64,000 bases of DNA from an uncultured Clostridia bacterium (GTDB lineage Bacteria; Bacillota; Clostridia; Christensenellales; Borkfalkiaceae): NCBI GenBank assembly GCA_947629095.1, contig CANRCK010000003.1, positions 62,001-126,000 on the forward strand, written 5' to 3'. Under the pieces are notes generated by a model that was given only the letters and a program-made list of their open reading frames with translations, was not told the origin of the DNA and made no database searches. Below are positions 8,900-16,197 of this stretch, piece by piece (positions within the stretch are counted from its first letter, which is position 1; each line of letters begins with the position of its first letter). The position numbers and the translations under genes were made by a program.

Positions 8900-9796
8900 A
8901 TGGGTCTGTTTTCCAAAATCAAAAACGCTCTCAAAAAAACCAAGGACAGCTTTTCGTCCGCGCTTTCCAATCTCTTTTCAAAGAACAAGCTGGGCGACGA
9001 GTTTTACGACGAGCTTGAAGAAATTTTAATAGGCGCCGATATCTCCGTAGCCACCGCAGAGGAGGTTGTGGAGGAGATCCGCGCCGAAGCCAAGCACGAA
9101 AAGTTAAAGGACAGGGAGTTTGTCACCAACCTCTTAAAGGACGTCCTCGAAGAAAAGCTCACCGAAGCCGAAATTCCCCAAATAGAATATCCTGCGGTGA
9201 TAATGCTCGTCGGCGTAAACGGAGTTGGCAAAACCACCACCGTCGGCAAGCTTGCCAACTATTTTTTAAAGCAGCATAAGTCCGTCACCGTCGCCGCCGC
9301 CGATACTTTCCGCGCCGCCGCGGCAGACCAGCTCACCGTTTGGGCTGACCGCGCAAAAGTGCGCATAGTCAAGCACGAGGAGGGCAGCGATCCCTCCGCG
9401 GTAGTTTTCGACGCAATCTCTTCGGCAAAGGCAAAGGGCACCGACGTTGTAATCATCGATACCGCCGGCAGGCTTCACGTAAAAGCCCATCTCATGGAGG
9501 AGCTTAAAAAGATGTCGCGCGTGGTCGAGCGGGAGATGCCCCAAGCCAACTTCTATAAATTCCTCATATTGGACGCCACCACGGGCAACAACGCCGTAAA
9601 CCAGGCTGAAATTTTCGACGAAGCCGTCGAGCTGGACGGCATCGTTCTCACCAAGCTCGACAGTTCCGCAAAGGGCGGATTCATAATTTCCCTCTGCAGC
9701 GAACTCCGTATTCCCGTCATATTCACGGGCGTAGGTGAAAAAATAGACAATCTGGAGCTTTTCGACCCCGAAGAATTTATCGACGGCATACTTTAA
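8900..9796 (+). CDS. ftsY: signal recognition particle receptor FtsY
   Basis: FtsY is the SRP receptor GTPase that hands ribosome-nascent chains to SecYEG. The 298-residue protein consists of the N and G domains only. G1 is GVNGVGKTTTVGK around residues 105-117, followed by ADTFRAAAADQL, DTAGRLHVK and TKLDSSAKGG. The long acidic A domain of enterobacterial FtsY is missing; an amphipathic, Lys-rich start (MGLFSKIKNALKKTKD) probably provides membrane contact, as in many Gram-positives. It sits directly after smc, the common arrangement. Confidence 0.96.
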   Translation: MGLFSKIKNALKKTKDSFSSALSNLFSKNKLGDEFYDELEEILIGADISVATAEEVVEEIRAEAKHEKLKDREFVTNLLKDVLEEKLTEAEIPQIEYPAVIMLVGVNGVGKTTTVGKLANYFLKQHKSVTVAAADTFRAAAADQLTVWADRAKVRIVKHEEGSDPSAVVFDAISSAKAKGTDVVIIDTAGRLHVKAHLMEELKKMSRVVEREMPQANFYKFLILDATTGNNAVNQAEIFDEAVELDGIVLTKLDSSAKGGFIISLCSELRIPVIFTGVGEKIDNLELFDPEEFIDGIL

Positions 9797-9821
9797 AACC
9801 CAACGCATGAGGAGGTTTACC

Positions 9822-10364
9822 ATGACCAACAAACAAAAAATGCTTGCCGGCGAGCTGTATATTTGCGACGATTCGCTCAAAGCCGAGGGCGAAATAGCCC
9901 ACAGACTCTGCCGCGAGCTATACACGGATATCTCCGCGGAGCGCCGCGCGCAAATCGCAAAGGAGCTTTTGGGCAAGAGCGGCAAGGACCCCTATCTTGC
10001 GCAGGGATTTTATTGCGACTACGGCGCCAATATAGAGGTCGGCGATAATTTTTACTGCAACTACGGCGTATGTATTCTCGACGTCTGCAGGGTAAAAATC
10101 GGCGACAACTGTTTCATAGCCCCGCAGGTCGGCATATACTCAGCCACCCATCCGCTGGACAGGCAAACGCGCATAAGCGGGCTGGAATACGGAAAACCCG
10201 TGACCATAGGCAACGACTGCTGGATAGGCGGCGGCGCCGTAATAAACCCGGGCGTAACCTTGGGCGACAACGTCGTTGTGGGCAGCGGCTCCGTAGTAAC
10301 CAAATCTTTCCCCTCCAACGTAGTAATAGCGGGCAATCCCGCAAAAATCATAAAGCGGCTGTAA
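9822..10364 (+). CDS. LacA/Maa-type sugar O-acetyltransferase
   Basis: This is a 180-residue hexapeptide-repeat acyltransferase of the maltose/galactoside O-acetyltransferase family, which transfers acetyl from acetyl-CoA to sugars. The N-terminal Mac segment (NKQKMLAGELYICDD) precedes the left-handed beta-helix with repeats such as IEVGDNFYCNYG, VTIGNDCWIGGGAVI and GVTLGDNVVVGSGSVVTK. The catalytic His lies in YSATHPLD. The start at 9822 is preferred over an upstream in-frame ATG at 9807 because GAGGAGG at 9809-9815 is a strong ribosome site for 9822. The physiological acceptor is unknown. It is the last gene of the smc-ftsY run. Confidence 0.9.
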   Translation: MTNKQKMLAGELYICDDSLKAEGEIAHRLCRELYTDISAERRAQIAKELLGKSGKDPYLAQGFYCDYGANIEVGDNFYCNYGVCILDVCRVKIGDNCFIAPQVGIYSATHPLDRQTRISGLEYGKPVTIGNDCWIGGGAVINPGVTLGDNVVVGSGSVVTKSFPSNVVIAGNPAKIIKRL

Positions 10365-10599
10365 ATGCGTTGATTGAGGCATACTGCGGGGGCAACGGCA
10401 AACGCCGCATATTGCGGGGGGCAATTTTAAAACCCCCTCGAATATATTTGAATTATTTAAAAGCCTAAAAAGGCGGCGGACGAAAACAGTTTCGTCCGCC
10501 GCCCCTTTCGTTCTTGAAAAAATCAAGCTCCGAACCGCGGTAAATTCCGGCGATCAGCCGCCATTGGAATTTTTTCCGCGCGCGGTAATTTCATCTGCG
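10365..10599. other. noncoding gap between convergent genes
   Basis: The gap holds a G-rich stretch with a short GGGGG/CCCCC hairpin (about 10416-10438) and then the strong 14-bp terminator listed separately. No convincing coding frame was seen on either strand. Confidence 0.6.
10472..10503. terminator. bidirectional intrinsic terminator
   Basis: A perfect 14-bp stem (GGCGGCGGACGAAA / TTTCGTCCGCCGCC) closes a 4-nt loop. On the minus strand it is followed by TTTTT, ending the rubrerythrin transcript. On the plus strand the tail is weaker (CCTTTCGTTCTT), so it may also stop the acetyltransferase transcript. Confidence 0.85.
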
Positions 10600-10780
10600 T
10601 TACAAATCGTCTGCGTCCTGAACGGGCTTACCGCCGTCAACGGGACATCCCGTATAGCTGCCGTTCGGGTCAAAGTTATCCTTAAACTTATTTGCTGTTC
10701 TTGGAGTTCTTCGCGCCACAGTTTCCCTTACCGCTGCAATCCTTACTCTTGGACTGCTTGTTTTCGTTGGTCTTTCTCAT
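10600..10780 (-). pseudogene. small Cys-containing protein, split by a +1 frameshift
   Basis: Two short frames together look like one protein of about 59 residues. The first frame (10780-10688) encodes 30 residues with DCSGKGNCGAKN and stops at TAA. The second, one base further on, is open through KDNFDPNGSYTGC, PVDGGKPV and QDADDL to a TAA at 10600-10602. The second frame has no start codon of its own and becomes protein-like only after the first stop. The whole span is 181 nt, that is 60 codons plus one base, as expected for a single extra base or a +1 shift near AGC AAA TAA. The DPNGSYTG/VQDADDL ending recalls small uncharacterised Clostridia proteins (memory, not checked). It could be a real mutation, a sequencing error or recoding. 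Confidence 0.55.
10688..10780 (-). CDS. 30-residue Lys/Asn-rich Cys peptide coupled to rubrerythrin
   Basis: The ATG overlaps the rubrerythrin stop codon (ATGA), and an AAGGAG ribosome site lies inside the rubrerythrin 3' end, so translation is very probably coupled. The product is hydrophilic, rich in Lys, Asn and Ser, with two Cys in DCSGKGNC. As it stands it ends at TAA 10690-10688. The longer reading, with a frameshift to a C-terminal part ending at 10600, is given in the overlapping entry. Function unknown; position suggests a link with redox or iron stress. Confidence 0.55.
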   Translation of the reverse strand: MRKTNENKQSKSKDCSGKGNCGAKNSKNSK

Positions 10781-11373
10781 ATTTTCTCCTTTTCAAACGG
10801 AATGTGCAACTCTACTTCGCCCTGACTTGCATTGCAAAGCGGGCATCTGTCCCAGGCTTTCGTAGAGGTGTGCATATATCCGCACTCGCCGCAAACGTAG
10901 AGGATAGGCGACTCGTTACTGTAAAGTACGCCTTTTTTGAATGCTTCGTAGAGGTAATTGAACACCATTTCGTGTCTCACCTCAACTTGTGCAACCAGCT
11001 TGAAAAGGTTGGCAATATCTTTAAAACCCTCGTCCTCGGCGTCTTTTGCAAACGCGGGATAAACCTCCGCGTGTTCCTTGTGTTCATCCTCGGCTGCAAG
11101 TTTCAAACTTGTTTCAAGATCGCCGCCGTGATACGGATATCCCGCTTCAAGCTCGATATTGTCAAGTTTTTCGCCGCGCTTGTTGAGTTCCTCAAAGAAC
11201 CGCCTTGCATGCACCGTTTCGTTTTTTGCAATGGTTTTAATCGTGTCGGCAAGGGTAATATAACCCTGCTGCGTCGCCATGCGCGCAATCAGCTGATATC
11301 TCATACCCGCCTGGCTCTCACCCGCAAAACTTCTTGCAAGATTTCTGTAAGTCTTAGTTTCGTCGAATTGCAT
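10777..11373 (-). CDS. rbr: rubrerythrin
   Basis: Rubrerythrin is a cytoplasmic non-haem diiron peroxidase that reduces hydrogen peroxide in anaerobes. The 198-residue protein has an N-terminal four-helix domain with iron ligands in GESQAGMRY (E), NETVHARRF (ExxH), EHAEVYP and EVRHEMVF (ExxH). The C-terminal rubredoxin-like domain has CGECGY and CPLCNAS supplying four Cys for an Fe(SCys)4 centre. An AGGAGG-type ribosome site precedes the ATG. It is divergent from ferritin, so oxidative-stress and iron-storage genes lie back to back. A small peptide ORF is translationally coupled downstream. Confidence 0.95.
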   Translation of the reverse strand: MQFDETKTYRNLARSFAGESQAGMRYQLIARMATQQGYITLADTIKTIAKNETVHARRFFEELNKRGEKLDNIELEAGYPYHGGDLETSLKLAAEDEHKEHAEVYPAFAKDAEDEGFKDIANLFKLVAQVEVRHEMVFNYLYEAFKKGVLYSNESPILYVCGECGYMHTSTKAWDRCPLCNASQGEVELHIPFEKEKI

Positions 11374-11525
11374 AACTTTCCTCCGTCAACCATTATTTTG
11401 CTTCAATCGCCGCGCATTATTCCGCTGTTTTTTTGGTACATTCTGTAAAAGCCTGTCGTTTGCGGCTTTGCAAACCTTTCACCGCACGCTTCCCCCAAAA
11501 AATCCAAAAAATATTTTTAATATAC

Positions 11526-11554
11526 TTGATTTTAAAATCCCGCGGCTATATAAT
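11526..11554 (+). promoter_or_regulatory. promoter of the ferritin-sugar operon
   Basis: TTGATT at 11526-11531 and TATAAT at 11549-11554 have a 17-bp spacer, followed by a leader of about 30 nt and AAGGAG at 11579-11584. Confidence 0.7.
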
Positions 11555-11590
11555 TGTAAACATAAAACCAAAACAAATAAGGAGAACTTT

Positions 11591-12106
11591 ATGCTTGATA
11601 AAAAGATTGCAGAACTTTTAAACGACCAAATCAACAAGGAATTGTATTCCGGTTATCTCTATCTCGATTTTGCCAACTATTTCGAGGACGAGGGGTTGGA
11701 CGGTTTTGCCCACTGGTACGAAATTCAGGCTAAGGAAGAGCGCGACCACGCGTTTATGATAAGAAGATATCTGCTCGACGGAGGGCACAGGGTAACTTTC
11801 GGCGAAATCGCCAAGCCCGACAAGGTATTCAAATCCCATCTCGACCCCCTGCTTGCCGGTTTGGAGCACGAAAAATACGTCACTTCGCTCATCACGGCTA
11901 TCTATGCCGAGGCGTTTGCCGCCAAGGACTTCAAAACAATGCAGTTTTTGGACTGGTTCGTAAAGGAACAGGGCGAGGAGGAGAAGAACGCCGAAGACCT
12001 CATCAAAAAGATGAAGCTGTTCGGCAACGAGCCTAAGGGCTTGTATATGCTCAACCAGGAGCTTGCGGCAAGGGTATATTCCCCCGCAGTTCCCGCCGAA
12101 GAATAA
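11591..12106 (+). CDS. ftnA: ferritin (FtnA type)
   Basis: This 171-residue non-haem ferritin stores iron in a 24-subunit cage. Ferroxidase-centre residues are visible: E in NKELYSGYLYLD, the E-x-x-H of KEERDHAF, and the glutamates of YAEAFAAKDF and FVKEQGEEEKNAEDL. The start at 11591 is chosen because it follows AAGGAG and a strong promoter; an in-frame ATG at 11468 would place that promoter inside the gene. The next gene starts 12 nt downstream, so ferritin and the sugar genes appear to share a transcript, an unusual pairing. Confidence 0.94.
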   Translation: MLDKKIAELLNDQINKELYSGYLYLDFANYFEDEGLDGFAHWYEIQAKEERDHAFMIRRYLLDGGHRVTFGEIAKPDKVFKSHLDPLLAGLEHEKYVTSLITAIYAEAFAAKDFKTMQFLDWFVKEQGEEEKNAEDLIKKMKLFGNEPKGLYMLNQELAARVYSPAVPAEE

Positions 12107-12118
12107 GGAGTTAAAAAT

Positions 12119-13609
12119 ATGAACAATATTCCCCAAATAAAAATAGGTATAGTAGCTGTTTCAAGGGACTGCTTCCCCGAAAGTTTGTCCGTGAACAGAA
12201 GAAAAGCTCTCGTCGCCGCCTATAAAAAGGAGTACGGCGGGGAGGGAATATATGAGTGCCCCGTCTGCATAGTCGAAAATGAAATACATATGCAAAAGGC
12301 GCTCGAGGACGTAAAAAATGCGGGTTGCAACGCCCTTTGCGTATATCTCGGCAACTTCGGACCCGAAATTTCCGAAACTATGCTTGCCGAGGAGTGGGCA
12401 AAAACGGGCAATCCCGTTATGTTCTGCGCCGCAGCCGAAGAAAACGTCGGCGTTCTCAACTCCGACAGGGGCGACGCCTACTGCGGTATGTTAAACGCAA
12501 GCTATAATCTCAAGCTCCGCGGCGTAACGGCGTATATCCCCGAATTTCCCGTTGGCGACGCAGCCTACTGCGCCGAACTCATCCACGGCTTTATTCCCAT
12601 CGCCCGCGCGCTCGTCGGCGTAAAAAATCTCAAAATTATTTCCTTCGGACCCCGCCCGCAGAATTTCTTCGCCTGCAACGCTCCCATCTGGCAGCTCTAT
12701 AAAATGGGTGTGGAAGTGGAGGAGAACTCCGAGCTTGACCTCTTTGAAAGCTTCAAAAATCACGCCGGCGACAAAAGGATTCCTCAGGTTGCCGCGGATA
12801 TGGAAAAGGAGTTGGGCAAGGGCAACAAAAAGCCCGAAATTCTTGCAAAATTGGCGCAGTACGAATTGACCCTTTTGGATTGGATAGAAAATCATAAGGG
12901 CAGCAAAAAATACGTTGCCATAGCCGGCAAGTGCTGGCCCGCCTTCCAGACGCAGTTCGGCTTTGTGCCCTGCTATGTAAATTCACGTCTCACCGGCAGG
13001 GGCATACCCGTCAGCTGCGAGGTTGATATCTACGGCGCTCTTTCCGAGTACATAGGCACCTGCGTCACGGGTGAAAGCGTAACATTGCTCGATATCAACA
13101 ACACCGTTCCCTACGAGATGTACAAGGGCGAAATAGAGGGCAATTTTGCCTATAAATTCACCGATACGTTCATGGGTTTCCACTGCGGCAACACCTGTTC
13201 GCAAAGGCTCTGCAATCCCGAAATGAAGTTCCAGAAGATTATGGCGCGCAGCCTCCCCGTAGAAGTTACCAACGGCACTTTGGAGGGCGATATCAAGCCG
13301 GGCGCCATCACCTTCTACCGCCTGCAATCCACGGCGGACAGCCATCTGTATTCCTACGTGGCTGAGGGCGAGGTTTTGCCCGTTGCAAGCCACAGTTTCG
13401 GCAGCATAGGCGTGTTCGCCATAGAGGAGATGGGCAGGTTCTATCGCCACGTCCTCATAGAAAACGGTTTCCCGCACCACGGCGCGGTTGCGTTCGGGCA
13501 CTGCGGCAAGCAGATTTTCGAAGTGTTCAAATATCTCGGCGCCGAAAAGATAGGCTACAACCAGCCTGCGTCAACGCCATATAAAACTGAAAATCCTTTC
13601 AAAAATTAA
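12119..13609 (+). CDS. L-fucose/L-arabinose isomerase-family protein
   Basis: This 496-residue protein belongs to the FucI-like ketol-isomerase superfamily (COG2407 type), recognised from NFGPEISETMLAEEW, FGPRPQNFFACN, GRGIPVSCEVDIYG and the C-terminal HCGNTCSQRLC and FPHHGAVAFGHCGK. These carry the acidic and His residues that bind the Mn ion. It is shorter than classical FucI (about 590) and unlike E. coli AraA in its N-terminal third. It is followed by an FGGY kinase and a clear AraD, so its likely role is to isomerise L-arabinose (or a related aldose) to the ketose. That substrate is inferred from context only. AAGGAG lies 8 nt before the ATG. Confidence 0.82.
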   Translation: MNNIPQIKIGIVAVSRDCFPESLSVNRRKALVAAYKKEYGGEGIYECPVCIVENEIHMQKALEDVKNAGCNALCVYLGNFGPEISETMLAEEWAKTGNPVMFCAAAEENVGVLNSDRGDAYCGMLNASYNLKLRGVTAYIPEFPVGDAAYCAELIHGFIPIARALVGVKNLKIISFGPRPQNFFACNAPIWQLYKMGVEVEENSELDLFESFKNHAGDKRIPQVAADMEKELGKGNKKPEILAKLAQYELTLLDWIENHKGSKKYVAIAGKCWPAFQTQFGFVPCYVNSRLTGRGIPVSCEVDIYGALSEYIGTCVTGESVTLLDINNTVPYEMYKGEIEGNFAYKFTDTFMGFHCGNTCSQRLCNPEMKFQKIMARSLPVEVTNGTLEGDIKPGAITFYRLQSTADSHLYSYVAEGEVLPVASHSFGSIGVFAIEEMGRFYRHVLIENGFPHHGAVAFGHCGKQIFEVFKYLGAEKIGYNQPASTPYKTENPFKN

Positions 13610-13615
13610 AAGTAT

Positions 13616-15139
13616 ATGAACAAATTTCTCGGAATCGAATTGGGGTCCACGCGCATAAAAGCCGTGCTCACCGACGAAAACGCAAACGTTCTGGCACAGG
13701 GCGGCTACGAGTGGGAGAACACCCTCGTGGACGGTCTTTGGTCGTATTCCCTCAACGAAGCATGGGAGGGATTACAAAAGAGTTACGCCGCGCTCAACGA
13801 GGCGTATAAATTAAAAACGGGCGCATATATATGCGATTTAACGGCTATCGGCATCTCTGCTATGATGCACGGTTATCTTGCATTCGACGCCAACGGCAAC
13901 CAGCTTGCTCCATTCATCACATGGCGCAACACCAACGCCGCAAGGGCGGCGGAAAAGTTGAGCGCGCTCTTCGGCTTCAACGTTCCCATGCGCTGGTCCG
14001 TGTCCCAGTACTATCAGCACTGTTTAAACGGCAGTCCGCACTTAAAGGACGTGGCTTTTCTCACCACGCTTGCCGGCTATATCCACTATAAGCTCACGGG
14101 CAAAAAGGTTCTCGGCATAGGCGACGCCAGCGGAATGTTCCCCGTCTCCGACGGCGATTACGACCCGTCTATGCTCAAAAAATTCAACGAGTTAGTGGGG
14201 TTCGACTTCAAAACGGTCCTTCCAAAAGTCCTCCTTGCAGGTCAGTCTGCGGGCGAATTGACCGATGAAGGCGCCCGACTTCTCGACCCTTCGGGCAACT
14301 TACGGGCGGGGGTGTCTCTCTGTCCACCCGAGGGCGACATGGGCACGGGCATGATCTGCACCAACGCCGTCGCACCCCGCACGGCAAACATCTCGTCTGG
14401 CACCAGCGCCAACCTTACGGTAGTCCTCGAAAAGCCCCTTAAAAAATATTATAGGCAGATAGACGTCATCGCCACTCCCGCGGGCGACCCCGCCGCGCTA
14501 ATTCACGCAAACAACTGCACGAGCGAAATCAATGAATGGGTAAGCTTATTCGGCGAAGTTGCCGAGCTAACGGGCGCAACCATAAGCCGCCCCGCGCTGT
14601 TTGAAAAGCTCTTCAAAAAATCTTTGGAAAGCGACGAAAACAGCGGAGTCACCGTCTATAATTTCCTTGCCGGCGAACCGCTTGCCGACGCCGAAAAGGG
14701 CGCGCCCATGGTATTCAGAACGCAGGGCGGAAAGTTGAATCTTGCAAATTTTATGCAGGCTCAGATATATTCCGCCGTAGCCACAATATCGTTGGGTATG
14801 GATATACTCCGCGGCGAGGACGTAAAGGTGGATAGCGTAACGGCGCACGGCGGTTTCTATAAAACCGAGTTCGTGGGTCAGAACGCAACCTCCGCGCTCG
14901 TCGGCGCGCCCGTTACGGTCATCGAAAACGCCGGCGAAGGCGGCGCCTGGGGCATAGCCCTTTTGGCAATCTATTTAACGGATAACAAAAAGCCTTTGGG
15001 CGAATTTTTAAACGACATTTTCAAAACAGAAAAAAAGACAACGGTTATGGCAAGCGACGCGGAACGCCTCAAATTCGGCAACTTCATTTCCGCCTACAAA
15101 AAAGGTCTTTCCGCAGAGCTTGCGGCTTCAAAAATATAA
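13616..15139 (+). CDS. FGGY-family carbohydrate kinase, probably ribulokinase-like
   Basis: This 507-residue sugar kinase has the N-terminal ATP-binding motif LGIELGSTRIKAVLTD, then ISAMMHGYLAFD and the FITWRNTNA block typical of FGGY kinases. The C-terminal nucleotide-binding motifs are SSGTSANLTVV and HGGFYKTEFVGQNATSA. It phosphorylates a ketose at the terminal hydroxyl. Lying between the FucI-like isomerase and AraD, it most likely makes L-ribulose 5-phosphate. Xylulokinase or fuculokinase activity cannot be excluded from sequence. It starts only 6 nt after the isomerase stop and lacks a strong ribosome site. Confidence 0.83.
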   Translation: MNKFLGIELGSTRIKAVLTDENANVLAQGGYEWENTLVDGLWSYSLNEAWEGLQKSYAALNEAYKLKTGAYICDLTAIGISAMMHGYLAFDANGNQLAPFITWRNTNAARAAEKLSALFGFNVPMRWSVSQYYQHCLNGSPHLKDVAFLTTLAGYIHYKLTGKKVLGIGDASGMFPVSDGDYDPSMLKKFNELVGFDFKTVLPKVLLAGQSAGELTDEGARLLDPSGNLRAGVSLCPPEGDMGTGMICTNAVAPRTANISSGTSANLTVVLEKPLKKYYRQIDVIATPAGDPAALIHANNCTSEINEWVSLFGEVAELTGATISRPALFEKLFKKSLESDENSGVTVYNFLAGEPLADAEKGAPMVFRTQGGKLNLANFMQAQIYSAVATISLGMDILRGEDVKVDSVTAHGGFYKTEFVGQNATSALVGAPVTVIENAGEGGAWGIALLAIYLTDNKKPLGEFLNDIFKTEKKTTVMASDAERLKFGNFISAYKKGLSAELAASKI

Positions 15140-15178
15140 AAATATTTCGTAAAAATAATAATTAAAAGAGGTAAAACA

Positions 15179-15868
15179 ATGCTTGAAGAGTTAAAACAGC
15201 GGGTCTGTGACCAAAACAAATCTCTCCTATCGCACAATCTCGTGCTTCTCACTTGGGGCAATGCCTCGGCAATCGACCGCGAGTCGGGGCTTGTAGTTAT
15301 AAAACCGAGCGGAATTTCTTACGAATCTATGCGTCCCGACGATATGGTTGTCGTAGACTTAAACGGTGAAGTTGCAGAAGGCAATCTGCGCCCGTCCAGC
15401 GACGTAATGACCCACATCGAACTCTATAAAGCTTTTGCGGATATCGGGGGCATAGTACACACCCATTCAACCTTTGCCACGGCATGGGCGCAAGCCGGCA
15501 GAGGCATTCCCATCTACGGCACAACCCACGCCGACGTATTCCGTGAAAATGTTCCCTGCACGCGCGCCCTCAAAAAGAAGGAAGTGGAAAACGGATACGA
15601 GGTGAACACCGGCAAGGTCATTGCAGAAGCTTTCCGCAAAAAGAATCCTTTGGAAATTCCCGCCGTTCTCGTTAAAAACCACGGCGTATTTGCGTGGGGC
15701 GCCACTCCCGAGGAAGCTATTTCTTCCGCCGTCACGCTCGAGCAGATCGCAAAAACGGCGTATCTTACGGAGACTCTTTTAAAGGGCGGCGAGCCTGTTC
15801 CCGACTATCTTATCAAAAAGCACTTTACAAGGAAACACGGCAACGACACCACTTACGGACAAGATTAA
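15179..15868 (+). CDS. araD: L-ribulose-5-phosphate 4-epimerase
   Basis: This 229-residue zinc enzyme of the class II aldolase/epimerase family matches E. coli AraD closely. It shares the start MLEELKQRV, LLTWGNASAIDRESG, VIKPSGISYE, PSSDVMTH, GIVHTHSTFATAWAQAG and GTTHAD (zinc-binding His), and it ends in KHGNDTTYGQD as AraD does. These features separate it from fuculose-phosphate aldolase. It converts L-ribulose 5-P to D-xylulose 5-P for the pentose phosphate or phosphoketolase route. AGAGG precedes the ATG, and a strong terminator follows. Confidence 0.92.
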   Translation: MLEELKQRVCDQNKSLLSHNLVLLTWGNASAIDRESGLVVIKPSGISYESMRPDDMVVVDLNGEVAEGNLRPSSDVMTHIELYKAFADIGGIVHTHSTFATAWAQAGRGIPIYGTTHADVFRENVPCTRALKKKEVENGYEVNTGKVIAEAFRKKNPLEIPAVLVKNHGVFAWGATPEEAISSAVTLEQIAKTAYLTETLLKGGEPVPDYLIKKHFTRKHGNDTTYGQD

Positions 15869-15880
15869 AAAATAAAAAAA

Positions 15881-15916
15881 CCGCCCGAGCGCATACAGCG
15901 CTCGGGCGGTTTTTTT
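15881..15916. terminator. intrinsic terminator after araD
   Basis: A perfect 12-bp stem (CCGCCCGAGCGC / GCGCTCGGGCGG) with loop ATACA is followed by seven T and preceded by seven A, so it could act in both directions. Confidence 0.95.
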
Positions 15917-16019
15917 ATGCGCCGTTTAAAATATTTTCGGTAAGAATTTTTATGATATATCAATAAAATTTCGCGCCTGCGGCAAGCTGTAAAAAAGGTA
16001 TTTTTTTGCGTTGGTGACC

Positions 16020-16155
16020 CGTGCTTGTTCTTATTCGAATACTGATCGAGTTTGCGCGCTTCTCGGTTACGTACTGCCCGCCCGTCGTCGCTTACGCACT
16101 CTCCTTGTCTTGCTCGTTTCTAAAAACAAGCAATCCTGTTTCCCGTAAGTATCGG
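16020..16155. repeat. dispersed intergenic repeat, copy A
   Basis: About 135 bp closely resemble 38191-38340. Shared blocks are CGTGCTTGTTCTTAT at the left end, CGAGTTTGCGCGC, GTCGTCGCTTACG, CTCTCCTTGTCTTGCTCG, and AAAAACAAGCAATCCTGTT then CCCGTAAG at the right. TGCTTGTT (16022-16029) and AACAAGCA (16125-16132) form near-terminal inverted repeats, and the right part can fold as a TTGCT / AGCAA hairpin. It lies between the araD terminator and the giant lipoprotein, in the 329-nt gap 15869-16197. No transposase is present. The forward open frame through it is an artefact of the long downstream frame. Confidence 0.8.
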
Positions 16156-16197
16156 GGACCCGGAACGTCAAAAATAAATTCAAAAGGAATCTCTATA

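Noticed and set aside
10564..11448. Long plus-strand frame opposite rubrerythrin
   Set aside because: It is the antisense of rubrerythrin, whose metal-binding motifs are intact; no family resemblance in the plus-strand translation.
11468..11590. Longer ferritin start at ATG 11468
   Set aside because: It would contain the TTGATT-N17-TATAAT promoter; AAGGAG supports 11591.
16021..16197. N-terminal extension of the giant lipoprotein frame, starting at GTG 16021
   Set aside because: It translates the dispersed repeat. The signal peptide and AAAGGA ribosome site place the start at 16198.
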